From Paenibacillus pabuli (GTDB lineage: Bacteria > Bacillota > Bacilli > Paenibacillales > Paenibacillaceae), in assembly GCF_023101145.1 (NCBI RefSeq), contig NZ_CP073714.1, positions 5,146,001 through 5,210,000 of the forward strand: a stretch of 64,000 bases of DNA, written 5' to 3'. The position numbers and the translations under genes are program-made. Positions 17,402-26,017 of this stretch are shown piece after piece; within the stretch, counting starts at the first letter, position 1; every line of letters starts with the position of its first letter. The notes below the pieces were generated by a model. The model had not been told where the DNA came from. It searched no databases and saw only the letters and a program-made list of their open reading frames with translations.

Positions 17402-17431
17402 TTACTATACAATCCGGACGGTTTAGTAGTC
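17402..17431. promoter_or_regulatory. Candidate TetR operator
   Basis: An imperfect palindrome centred on ATCCGGACGGT and flanked by ACTATA and TTTAGTAGT lies 17-46 bp upstream of the TetR start, the usual site for an autoregulatory operator. Identified from symmetry and position only. Confidence 0.35.
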
Positions 17432-17496
17432 AATTATAATTTTAGTATATTCCGATGGAATTAATAGAAATTAAAAAAATCTTCCCTCATGATTAA

Positions 17497-17563
17497 TTAA
17501 AAAATCCCTTTTGGAGTGCAGACAGTCAAGCTTTTCTGGATGACTGTCCACTCAAAAGGGATC
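17497..17563 (-). terminator. Terminator of the polysaccharide cluster
   Basis: A long hairpin pairs about 17505-17529 with 17539-17562 (ATCCCTTTTGGAGTG side against CACTCAAAAGGGAT, then GACAGTCA against TGACTGTC) and is followed by TTTTTT on the minus strand. It marks the leftward end of the cluster transcript. Confidence 0.8.
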
Positions 17564-17568
17564 TTATA

Positions 17569-18492
17569 TTAATTTTTATTGTCGCTCTTTCGAGCCAGCG
17601 GAATACCGTTTTCCTTTGCATACCATGCTTCATAATGATGCACAGCTACACCAGCAAAAGAGGAATGAGAAGCGCCTAGATCAAACACTTTCTTCATTTC
17701 TTCGTCCATGTTGGTAATGGATTTGCTGTAAAAGGTTAGATGATCGCCCTCATGTGTGTCCGCCAGCTCGGCTCCAATCCACACCTTCTTACCAAGCTCA
17801 TCCGCTTCGTCCAGCTCTTCCTTGGACAGATCATACATCTGCTGACCACTATCCCGATAAGCCATAATGGCCACCGCATCAAAATGATCAATCACCCAAC
17901 GGCTGAATGTGCCTCCGCCTTCTGCCGACTCGCGTGCATCCAACCAGAAAGGGATTGCTGCGCTCATGTAAAGTCCAGCATCTTTACCAGCTTTGGTCCA
18001 CGCCTTCATGTTGTCGCTCCACTCCGCAATAACGCTATTCTGCTCGTTCTCCCAGCGTTTTAGCTGATAAGGCTCAACATCCAGCTGAATGCCCTCAAAG
18101 CGTTCATTTTTGGCCGAAGCCGCATTATATGCTCTTACTTTTTCGATAAACGCAAGTCCCTCTTCCCGCTTCTCCGTATAGGCCCAATCTGCATGACCGT
18201 TAAGGGCATGCACTTCGATCTCAGCCTGCCGCGCAGCCGCAATGAATTTGCGATATGTCGCATCGGGTACCTCATCCTGAATTTGCAGGAAAATCGTATC
18301 CACGCCCTGTGCTTTGGAAAAGGAGATAATCTCGGGCGTCTGCTCTGCAATAATGGAAGCGTCCCACAGCCAGGTCGCCTTATGTTCCTCAGCTGAGAAC
18401 CATTTAAACATCCAGGACAGAAGCAGCAGGCACAGCACTACAGCCAAAACAGCCCATTTTGCCATCCCCGCAAGCTTGCCCCGTCGCCTCAT
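17569..18492 (-). CDS. Membrane-anchored TIM-barrel protein of the polysaccharide cluster
   Basis: 307 residues. A basic N-terminus and one hydrophobic helix (WAVLAVVLCLLLLSWMFKWF) anchor an extracytoplasmic domain. It starts with ATWLWDASII and contains GVDTIFLQIQDE, FEGIQLDVEPYQL and FDAVAIMAYRDSG, strands that look like a TIM barrel of a glycoside hydrolase with acidic residues in the LDVEPY motif. No named family was recognised, so catalytic activity is only suspected. It starts 8 bp after the nucleotide-sugar dehydrogenase stop and is last in the cluster before the terminator. It may trim or release the polymer (inference). Confidence 0.75.
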   Translation of the reverse strand: MRRRGKLAGMAKWAVLAVVLCLLLLSWMFKWFSAEEHKATWLWDASIIAEQTPEIISFSKAQGVDTIFLQIQDEVPDATYRKFIAAARQAEIEVHALNGHADWAYTEKREEGLAFIEKVRAYNAASAKNERFEGIQLDVEPYQLKRWENEQNSVIAEWSDNMKAWTKAGKDAGLYMSAAIPFWLDARESAEGGGTFSRWVIDHFDAVAIMAYRDSGQQMYDLSKEELDEADELGKKVWIGAELADTHEGDHLTFYSKSITNMDEEMKKVFDLGASHSSFAGVAVHHYEAWYAKENGIPLARKSDNKN

Positions 18493-18500
18493 ATGTTTCC

Positions 18501-19868
18501 TCAGACGAGCAACGCTTCACTTGGCTCAAGCACAGGGTGCTGTACCGAATGACCAATCTTGTAAATATGCGGGTGTGTATACGTTTTGAACGCATTACGT
18601 GTATCTAGAATCGGTACACCTATCTCGGCAATATCAAAGTAAGGCAAATCGCTGTGGTTGGTGATTAGCACAATGCAATCGTATTTTTTGAACTGTTCCA
18701 GATTGAAGACTTCACTGTGTACAGTCTCGCCATGCTTGTCCTTGAAGGAATCCGCGTGCGGATCGTAGTAGCTGACATTGGCGCCACTTTCCTTGAACAG
18801 TTCATAGACTTCCAGGCCTGGAGATTCACGCAAATCGGCAATATTCGGTTTGTACGACATGCCGAGCAGCAGAATGTTGGAGTTCCGTACCGATTTCGCG
18901 TATTCGTTCAAAATCGTTGATGTTTTGTTCAGTACATAATATGGCATGTTGTCATTGGTGGATTGCGCCAGCTCAATGAATTTGCTGTAGAAACGGAATC
19001 CTTTGGCCTTCCATGACAGGTACATCGGATCAAGCGGAATGCAGTGACCGCCAATGCCAGGGCCCGGATAGAAAGGCATGAATCCAAACGGCTTCGTCGC
19101 AGCTGCGTCGATAACTTCCCAGATATCGATACCCATCCGGTCACACATCATCGCCATTTCATTGACAAAGGCAATGTTTACGCTGCGGAACGTATTTTCC
19201 AGCAGCTTGGACATTTCAGCCACTTTTGGCGAAGATACAGGTACAACCGTTTCAACATATTTGCTGTACAACGCTGTTCCCAGTTTGAGGCAAGCTTCAG
19301 TTGTTCCCCCGATCACTTTCGGTGTATTAAACGTCGTGAATCGTCCGTTGGACGGGTCCACACGTTCAGGCGAGAAGCACAGGAAGTAGTCTTTGCCTGC
19401 TTCATGTCCGATCTTGTCCAGCTCATCCTGGATCAGTTCTTCCGTTGTACCTGGATACGTGGTGCTCTCCAGCGTAATCAGCATGCCTGGTTTCATGTGC
19501 AGTTTGATCTGATCCACAACCGTCTCAATATAGGACGTATCCGGGTCCTGGTTTTCACTAAGCGGTGTAGGTACACAGATGCTCAACGCGTCGATCACAC
19601 GCAGCATGCTGTAGTCTGTTGTAGGCTGAAAACGGCCGCTTTGCATCACTTTTTTCAATTCCTCAGACGAAATATCGTGAATATAGGAATCCCCCTGATA
19701 GATGCTCTCCACTTTGGATGCATCCAGATCAATTCCAATTACCGTGAAACCCTGATTGACCATTTCCACGGCAAGTGGAAGTCCTACGTAACCGAGCCCG
19801 ACCACGCCGAGCACCGCTTCTTTATTTTCAATCGCATTCAGTAATGTGTGGAATTGTTGATTCTCCAT
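18501..19868 (-). CDS. Nucleotide-sugar dehydrogenase (UDP-glucose/UDP-HexNAc 6-dehydrogenase family)
   Basis: 455 residues. The N-terminal Rossmann motif (GVVGLGYVGLPLAVEM), the central dimerisation helix and the catalytic Cys motif (GPGIGGHCIPLDPMYLSWKA) define the family. The C-terminal NAD-proximal domain shows LLLGMSYKPNIADLRESP. These enzymes oxidise UDP-sugars twice at C6 to UDP-uronic acids. The DPMYLSWKAK form of the active site is closer to the WbpA/UDP-HexNAc branch than to UDP-glucose dehydrogenase, but the substrate is not settled. It probably supplies an acidic precursor to the GT2 synthase of the same cluster. Confidence 0.88.
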   Translation of the reverse strand: MENQQFHTLLNAIENKEAVLGVVGLGYVGLPLAVEMVNQGFTVIGIDLDASKVESIYQGDSYIHDISSEELKKVMQSGRFQPTTDYSMLRVIDALSICVPTPLSENQDPDTSYIETVVDQIKLHMKPGMLITLESTTYPGTTEELIQDELDKIGHEAGKDYFLCFSPERVDPSNGRFTTFNTPKVIGGTTEACLKLGTALYSKYVETVVPVSSPKVAEMSKLLENTFRSVNIAFVNEMAMMCDRMGIDIWEVIDAAATKPFGFMPFYPGPGIGGHCIPLDPMYLSWKAKGFRFYSKFIELAQSTNDNMPYYVLNKTSTILNEYAKSVRNSNILLLGMSYKPNIADLRESPGLEVYELFKESGANVSYYDPHADSFKDKHGETVHSEVFNLEQFKKYDCIVLITNHSDLPYFDIAEIGVPILDTRNAFKTYTHPHIYKIGHSVQHPVLEPSEALLV

Positions 19869-20007
19869 GATATTCCCTCCAAAGTGTATTTGTTTGGTTG
19901 ATTGACGAATCCATTTGATAGATGTTTGTCTATAGATGTACTTGTCTGTCTAATCGAAATGATTAACGGATAAAAACTATTGTTTCTCTTGGCTTTGCTC
20001 GTGGTGC

Positions 20008-20823
20008 TTAATGCAGGCAGCGCCGGATGCGGGCATCCAACTCTACGGGCGAGAACGGCTTGGTCATATAATCATCAACCCCGCTGCGGAAGCATTGGCT
20101 GATTGTCTGTTCCACACGCTGTTCCGTCAACACGACGATTTTGGGCGGTTGTTCCACATCCAGATTCTGGATGTGATGAATGAACGGCAGACCATCAATG
20201 CCATACAGATTCAATTCGGTCAGCACCAGGTCAGGCGTGATTTTCTCAATTAGCTCCAGCGCAGCCAGTCCATCCACTGCTTCGTAGGTTTCGTACCCCT
20301 GCATCTTCAGTCGCAATTGCAGAAACTCGCGTACCGTCGGATCGTTATCCACAATCAAAATTCGTTCCGGCTCGTCTGCCGTCTGTTCCAGCGTGTAGAT
20401 ATGAATTTCCGACGGGTCTACCAGCTTCGCGGACTCAGCCATATGTTGAATGGTTGCCTTTGAAGGACGCTCACCTGCCTGGAAACTTGCCAGCGTGATT
20501 TGCGGATCGGCACCAGGTACCGTTTCCTGCAGTTCATGCTTGATGCGAAGCCCCTCATAATGAACCTCATCCAGTGTCAGCCCTGGCAGCAGGACAGCAA
20601 TCGTCTGTGTGGCTCCATCCACCCATACCTGGAACGCAGACTCACTGGTCTGCTCCAGATGTGTCCTGACCTGCTGCTCCGGCTGAGACTGTCCAGCACA
20701 ATGGATGAACATTAAGCCGCATGTTTCGGCACCCGTTTCTTTCAATCCCTGTTCTACACTGCGATACACATTAACGGCAGCCTCACGCTGCAATGTCGCC
20801 GTATTTGGCATGTTCTTTTCCAC
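20008..20823 (-). CDS. Regulator with degenerate GGDEF-like domain and receiver lacking the phospho-acceptor Asp
   Basis: 271 residues. Residues about 10-145 resemble a nucleotide-cyclase fold without a GGDEF signature. Residues 153-271 form a receiver: acidic pair D159/D161 (IVDNDPTVREF), T233 and K255 (DYMTKPF) are present, but the phospho-acceptor position is Glu 203 (DLVLTELNLYGIDG). It may therefore be a constitutively active-like or phosphorylation-independent control protein. There is no DNA-binding domain, so it probably acts through protein contacts on the polysaccharide machinery (inference). The start is a GTG at 20823 after AAGGAG, with ATG 20811 as an alternative. Repeat element C separates it from the GT2 gene. 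Confidence 0.78.
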   Translation of the reverse strand: MEKNMPNTATLQREAAVNVYRSVEQGLKETGAETCGLMFIHCAGQSQPEQQVRTHLEQTSESAFQVWVDGATQTIAVLLPGLTLDEVHYEGLRIKHELQETVPGADPQITLASFQAGERPSKATIQHMAESAKLVDPSEIHIYTLEQTADEPERILIVDNDPTVREFLQLRLKMQGYETYEAVDGLAALELIEKITPDLVLTELNLYGIDGLPFIHHIQNLDVEQPPKIVVLTEQRVEQTISQCFRSGVDDYMTKPFSPVELDARIRRCLH

Positions 20824-20848
20824 CCTTCTCCTTCGGTTATCTATACAA

Positions 20849-21101
20849 GTTCAACTAATGGGTATTTACACTGACACTCCGATGACAGAACAACCTTCCG
20901 ATCGCTGTTATCCCCAGCTTTTTGATACCTTTCTGAAAAGGGGAAATCCGGGGATAGCCTATGCTTCCGATGTAGCTTTCTTTCAGAAAGCTTTTAGGCG
21001 AAGTGTATGCTTTCGAAGTAGCTTTCTTGCAGAAAGCTTGTAGCTTCGCTTCTTCAGGTTATTTCTGTCCTCTCCGTTCTCGTGTAAATGTTTAGTTGAA
21101 C
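20849..21101. repeat. Dispersed inverted-repeat element, copy C
   Basis: The best-preserved long copy. Outer arms GTTCAACTAA (20849-20858) and TTAGTTGAAC (21092-21101) and inner ATTTACAC and GTGTAAAT pair with each other. Between them lie a stem around TTATCCCC and GGGGATA, and two tandem copies of the AGCTTTCTTTCAGAAAGCT hairpin module. It fills almost all of the 310-bp gap between the GT2 stop and the receiver-protein start. Confidence 0.78.
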
Positions 21102-21133
21102 ATCTATATTGTTTCTGCTGTATTACACTGTGC

Positions 21134-22561
21134 TTAAGCCGCCTCGCTTGTCTTCTCTTCCTCGGACCAGCTCTGGCGTGTCATGGTACCCCATGAGTTG
21201 TTGTTTTGCATAAACTGGATATGCCCCTGCAATCTCCACAGCACGCCGAGCTGATGATAGCCGACGAATTTCAGAGCGGAGTAGAACAGCATTTTGACCA
21301 GATCGGACAGCTTGTTATACCGCTTGAATGCAATTTCCTCGAGCACGAGTGCTCCCACACTGAGCAGATAACCACTTACAACGTTGAGCAATCCAAACAG
21401 AAGAAGTATCGGCCACTGGGTCATATCCATCAGTACATATCCCGTGAGAGCGAGAAGCCCGGTAATACGGAAATATGGGTTCAGCGCTTCAAAAAGGATA
21501 TTGTACGGCATGGTCAGCATACCCATGACTTTATATTTCGGGTTGAACATCATGCCGCGGTTCTCAAGCATGTTCTTCAGATTTCCGCGTCCCCAACGTT
21601 TGCGTTGACTGGACAAGATCCGGTAGGAGTCCGGCGCCTGTGTCCAGCACACGGCTTCAGGGCAGAAGGCTACGCGGTATTTCAATTTGTTCTCCAGCAT
21701 ATAACGGTGAAGCTTGATGATAATGTTCATGTCTTCACCTGGATAACCGTCCCGGTATCCCCCAACCGCGATAACCGCATCCTTACGAAACATGCCGAAG
21801 GCACCGGAGACGATAATCAGACCATTCATGTGACTCCAGCCGATCCGTCCGCCCAAAAATGCTTTGAGATACTCGATGGACTGGAACATCGGCCAAATCT
21901 TGCGAGGCAGTGAAACGTCTTGCACTGCCCCATTCTCGATCTTGCAGCCGTTGGCGATCCTTACATCACCGCCAATTGCGACGGTTTCTTCCGGATTCTC
22001 CATATACATACGTGCCATGCGGATTAGTGCATCCTTCTCCAGCAAAGAGTCGGCATCGATGGAAGAGATGAGCGGATAATGGGACAGGTTGATTCCTGCA
22101 TTGAGGGAATCAGCCTTACCGCCATTTTCCTTGTCGATGACATACAGATCTGGAAATTCCGGATTGTGGTAGATCCCGCGAATTTTCTGACAGGGAATCT
22201 TGCCTCGAATCTTCGTATTCGGCACTGGCTTCAGACGATACTCTTCCAGCAGCACCTTCAGGGTCGTATCGCTGGAGCCATCATTCACCACGATGACTTC
22301 ATACGTTGGATAATTCAGCGTCATCAGACAGTTCACATTTTCGATAATTGTCAGTTCCTCGTTGTATGCGGGCACCAGCAAGGAAACCGATGGCACCAGT
22401 TCCGAGCCGGACAACGTATTGTATTTGGAATAATGCGACCGCCTGAAGATTGTCCAAATGTTACGGAATGATAAGGCCAAAATGGAAAAATAGAGCGTAT
22501 TTACGGCAACGACATAGTAGATTGCGACCATGCCGTAGATTAATAGTAGATCTCTAAGCAG
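21134..22561 (-). CDS. Processive family 2 glycosyltransferase (polysaccharide synthase)
   Basis: About 475 residues. One N-terminal membrane segment, a GT2 catalytic domain (SLLVPAYNEE, VNDGSSD, IDADSLLEKDA, GYPGEDMNI and QRKRWGRGN, i.e. D, DxD, ED and QxxRW motifs) and about three C-terminal membrane helices give the layout of poly-GlcNAc, hyaluronan or cellulose-type synthases. It should polymerise a UDP-sugar and extrude the chain. The first ATG (22531) has no ribosome site, whereas a strong GGAGGGG lies 6 nt before an in-frame CTG at 22559-22561, which would overlap the HEAT-gene stop; the coordinates use that start. If only the ATG is used, the gene spans 21134-22531. Confidence 0.85.
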   Translation of the reverse strand: MLRDLLLIYGMVAIYYVVAVNTLYFSILALSFRNIWTIFRRSHYSKYNTLSGSELVPSVSLLVPAYNEELTIIENVNCLMTLNYPTYEVIVVNDGSSDTTLKVLLEEYRLKPVPNTKIRGKIPCQKIRGIYHNPEFPDLYVIDKENGGKADSLNAGINLSHYPLISSIDADSLLEKDALIRMARMYMENPEETVAIGGDVRIANGCKIENGAVQDVSLPRKIWPMFQSIEYLKAFLGGRIGWSHMNGLIIVSGAFGMFRKDAVIAVGGYRDGYPGEDMNIIIKLHRYMLENKLKYRVAFCPEAVCWTQAPDSYRILSSQRKRWGRGNLKNMLENRGMMFNPKYKVMGMLTMPYNILFEALNPYFRITGLLALTGYVLMDMTQWPILLLFGLLNVVSGYLLSVGALVLEEIAFKRYNKLSDLVKMLFYSALKFVGYHQLGVLWRLQGHIQFMQNNNSWGTMTRQSWSEEEKTSEAA

Positions 22562-23765
22562 TGTAATCCCCTCCTACCGCAGCCACACCTGTACGTTTCT
22601 TCGTTGTTGTCGGGTTCCCGCGTACGGGACCGAAGTATCGATCATACAGCAGTCTTTTTTTGTTATGTGCAATCATCTGGTCAACGGCTTTGTGGTCTGT
22701 TCCAGCGTGCTGCATCGTGCTCTCAATCTGCTGCATTGCAATTTCCCGTTCAGCACCTGTGCCTTCCACAGCGGCCTGACACAAGGCTTCAAATCCCGGT
22801 TCACCCAGCTTGCTCAAGCTCTCTGCACTGTTATAGCGTACTCCCCAATCTTCATCACGCAGTGCTTTGCGCAGCAGTGGAATGCTGCCTGACGCATGTT
22901 TCGAACCGAGCGCCTGAACCACTTCGGCGCGCACCTCCGGGTCGGAATCATGCATGAGCCTCAGAATGGTCTCGTCCTGAAGTGCCGGACTTGCGCTAAG
23001 ATACAGCTTCACCGCTTCTGCTCGTACATCCTTATGTTCTGCACCAACGAGTCTATCCAGTGCAGGCATCACTTCAGGCACAGCCTGTCCCCACATTGCA
23101 ACCAGTCCCACTTTGACAAAGTCAGGATTGCGGTCTTCCAGCAATTCAATGAGAATTCGGCTGGTATCCAAACTGGTTTCGAGCAAAATATCTGCTGCCA
23201 GATGATGAATCGATTTTCCTTTGGTCAACAGCAGGGCGAGCATGTCTTTCAGTTCACCCTGACGGGTGGTACATCTTGCGATCGAACGACCAATCATAAT
23301 CGCCATTGGGCCAGGCTTCTCATCCTTGAGCAATTCCATCAAACCTGGAACGGCCTCTGGACAACGCATACCTCCCAATCGATAAGCTGCATCAATCTGG
23401 CGTCCGTAACGAATACGACTCAGTTCCTTCAGATCATGCTCTACAAACCCGGCTTCACGGCAGAGCGCAATCAATTTGTTGCGATACTCTCCCTTGAACT
23501 GGTCAATCCATTCAATAAGCTTGCTCTGGATGACCCGACGCTCGAGCGGAGCCAGCTTCCCGGGTGGCAATCGGAGGGGGCTGTCTTCAGTCAGCGCCGT
23601 CTGCAGATACGTAAAGTAATCACGCTGCTTTAATTTATAAAATTCAATCTTACGCCGTTTGCCGTTGTGGGACATTTTCATGGCAAACAGCAGGATTACA
23701 CCCACAACGACGAACGCCGTACAGATGTATAAAAATAGATAAGCCAAAGCCAAATTCGGAAACAT
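22554..23765 (-). CDS. HEAT-repeat membrane protein of the polysaccharide cluster
   Basis: 403 residues. An N-terminal membrane helix (AYLFLYICTAFVVVGVILLF) precedes a cytoplasm-like domain of HEAT/PBS-type repeats, for example EVRAEVVQALGSKHASGSIP then DEDWGVRYNSAESLSKLG. HEAT repeats form curved protein-binding scaffolds. Sitting between a glycosidase and the GT2 synthase, it may organise the synthase complex or dock a regulator (inference). AGGAGG lies 10 nt before the ATG. No enzymatic motif is visible. Confidence 0.83.
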   Translation of the reverse strand: MFPNLALAYLFLYICTAFVVVGVILLFAMKMSHNGKRRKIEFYKLKQRDYFTYLQTALTEDSPLRLPPGKLAPLERRVIQSKLIEWIDQFKGEYRNKLIALCREAGFVEHDLKELSRIRYGRQIDAAYRLGGMRCPEAVPGLMELLKDEKPGPMAIMIGRSIARCTTRQGELKDMLALLLTKGKSIHHLAADILLETSLDTSRILIELLEDRNPDFVKVGLVAMWGQAVPEVMPALDRLVGAEHKDVRAEAVKLYLSASPALQDETILRLMHDSDPEVRAEVVQALGSKHASGSIPLLRKALRDEDWGVRYNSAESLSKLGEPGFEALCQAAVEGTGAEREIAMQQIESTMQHAGTDHKAVDQMIAHNKKRLLYDRYFGPVRGNPTTTKKRTGVAAVGGDYTA

Positions 23766-23791
23766 GTGAAAAGGTCCTCCTTTATACTCAT

Positions 23792-26017
23792 TTATTCGGT
23801 CTGAAAACTTGGAATTTGTTCATACCGTTTCTTCATTTCCTCGTAGCTCAGTTTCAGTCGCTCACTGTACTGTACCTGCTCCCATGGCTGCCAGGTGTAT
23901 ACAGGCAATGTTTTCACATCCAGTGTCTTCTGTTCACCACCAGGCCAGGAGATGTTGCCAGTAGAACGATCCATTAACCAGGGAACGAGGGTTACCCCCT
24001 TGACCGCAACGGTTTCGAATTCCCGTCCACCCTTCAGCGGGCCATACTTAATCGCCTGCAGTGAACTTGGGTCACCGAATCCAAGCAGCATCCATGGAAT
24101 ACGCATTTCGACCTGATTACCGTCATATTGCCAAGCGGTTAACGAATCGGTATCGGACTGACCAGGCGTTGTTGTTCCCCGCTTCAATGTACCCACCTTC
24201 TCATTCATAAACGGATGGGCAGACCGGGTATCCGGCGGGGTCATCCGAAGGCTGACGGCCAGATTCCATGGATGAAATGGCTCTGCTGCGTTCTCTTGCT
24301 CTTCCGGCAGCATCCCGTAACCTTCCTTGCCATAAAGGCGCTGGTTAAAGTCATAGTCCTTAGCAATTTCCACTTGTGATTCATCATCCTGCCCCAGTGT
24401 AATGACTGTTTCGAGTCCATCACTGAGTGTTCGATCCGGAAGCCGTGTACCCGGCTGATTACCACCGGCAAGTGTATCGGTTCCAATGCGCAGCAAGGAC
24501 TGGTCCGGGTCAAAGGGTTGATCCAGCGTTAGGCCGATGTAAAGGTAGGCTTCATCATGGGTCATCTTCATTTCCTTGATGCCATCCACCTTGCCTTGCC
24601 AGACGGTGACGTCTTCCTTTTTCAGCGCATTCCAGTCATCCAGCTTCCCGTCGATGGTCAACTGTTCCTGTTTACCCGGGTCCATGGCGAGCAGACCGAA
24701 CATCTTTTCATTCGTGAGCACGTTTAGCCAGTAGGAGCGGCGATCGGCCGGAATTTCCAGCGGCATCGTGTTCCAGGTTTTTTTGAACCATTCATCCTGC
24801 CACATGAATAAAATCGCTCCCGCATACCCTTCGTCATAAATATCCTGGGTCAGCGATGCGTCGATCTCTCCTTGCTCTGCCTCGTTATGTCCCCCTTGAT
24901 TACGGCCTCCCATACCCAGATGGGAAATCCCAAGCGAAGACGGTACACCGTACTCCGTAACCATTACAGGCATATCGGAAAACTCGGCTTTGAGCTTGCG
25001 CAGATAACTTTTGTACGTGTTGTACTTGCCGTTCTCATCCTTGATGGTCTGGAGTGTCTGGTCCGTATGGAACAAGTCCGGGTAATAAGGGTACACATGG
25101 TATGCTGCAAAATATCCGCCCTGCCATTCTTTGGGTTGAATATGTCGCGCATCCACACTCACCAAATCCTCTTCAAACAGCGGCTCGCCCGGATGATCCA
25201 GCACATCGGTGGTTACCCAATTGGTGAAGGTCATCGGATGCTCCCACCCATACTTCTTCTCCAATACGGCAGTATAGTCCAGCAGCTCCGCCAGCCAATT
25301 CTCGAATGGTGATGCGTCCTGCGTCCCGGAAAAATGAACACCCTTGTACTGCGGTACATCCGGATGGCTTTCATTCGTGTTGTTCACCATCGAAGGGTCC
25401 CACTCGGTACCCACATGCCAAGCCATCAGGTATTTTCCGGCATTCGTCTTGTATTTGCCGCTTGACTCTCCGGGTCTATCTGGAATGTCTGCATCCCCGT
25501 ATACAGCGGATACCGCCTTCTCAATCTCTTGCTTGAACGTTTGTTCAATATCATCAGCATAGGCATCCTGCTTCTCAATCAACTTTTCTTCCGGCGACCA
25601 TATGCCCTGTATAAAATATAACGGTTGCTCCCGGCCGCGATTATATTCGACTAATGCTGTGTAAAAGATTGGCTCATGTACCGTATACACCCGGATGACG
25701 TTGGCTCCCAGATCCTCTATCTGCTGGAACCACCGCAAGTAATCTTCTTTGGTCAACGGGAATTCGCCCGGGTAATGTCCCGGTGAGGTTGCGCCCAGGT
25801 TTACACCTTTGACGAACATCTCCCGCCACGTCCCATCGGGTCCGTATTCCATGAACCGGTCTCCATCAGTCTTGAATTTCATCTCCGTGCCGTTCTCCGC
25901 TGTGTACGTAACGAGCTGGGGCTGCATGTAGTGCCATCCGGCCAATATTCCGCCTGTCACTACGGCCGCTCCAGTCAACATCGTCAACAACCAGCGTCTT
26001 CGTCTTCGTCTGCTCAT
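23792..26017 (-). CDS. Membrane-anchored glycoside hydrolase-like protein
   Basis: 741 residues. An Arg-rich start and one hydrophobic helix (LLTMLTGAAVVTGGILAGW) anchor a (beta/alpha)8 glycosidase domain, about residues 40-440: FVKGVNLGATSPGHYPGEFP, DLGANVIRVYTVHEP and VMVTEYGVPSS, where the Glu is a likely nucleophile. Residues about 450-720 look like a beta-sandwich of the DOMON/carbohydrate-binding kind (DGKLDDWNALKKEDV). It resembles GH2/GH5-clan proteins found beside GT2 synthases. It is the first gene of the leftward cluster. The ribosome site (GAGGTG) is rather distant from the ATG. Substrate unknown. Confidence 0.78.
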   Translation of the reverse strand: MSRRRRRRWLLTMLTGAAVVTGGILAGWHYMQPQLVTYTAENGTEMKFKTDGDRFMEYGPDGTWREMFVKGVNLGATSPGHYPGEFPLTKEDYLRWFQQIEDLGANVIRVYTVHEPIFYTALVEYNRGREQPLYFIQGIWSPEEKLIEKQDAYADDIEQTFKQEIEKAVSAVYGDADIPDRPGESSGKYKTNAGKYLMAWHVGTEWDPSMVNNTNESHPDVPQYKGVHFSGTQDASPFENWLAELLDYTAVLEKKYGWEHPMTFTNWVTTDVLDHPGEPLFEEDLVSVDARHIQPKEWQGGYFAAYHVYPYYPDLFHTDQTLQTIKDENGKYNTYKSYLRKLKAEFSDMPVMVTEYGVPSSLGISHLGMGGRNQGGHNEAEQGEIDASLTQDIYDEGYAGAILFMWQDEWFKKTWNTMPLEIPADRRSYWLNVLTNEKMFGLLAMDPGKQEQLTIDGKLDDWNALKKEDVTVWQGKVDGIKEMKMTHDEAYLYIGLTLDQPFDPDQSLLRIGTDTLAGGNQPGTRLPDRTLSDGLETVITLGQDDESQVEIAKDYDFNQRLYGKEGYGMLPEEQENAAEPFHPWNLAVSLRMTPPDTRSAHPFMNEKVGTLKRGTTTPGQSDTDSLTAWQYDGNQVEMRIPWMLLGFGDPSSLQAIKYGPLKGGREFETVAVKGVTLVPWLMDRSTGNISWPGGEQKTLDVKTLPVYTWQPWEQVQYSERLKLSYEEMKKRYEQIPSFQTE

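Noticed and set aside
21206-21913. Long plus-strand frame inside the GT2 gene
   Set aside because: It is antisense to a clear glycosyltransferase, has no ribosome site and no protein-like features.
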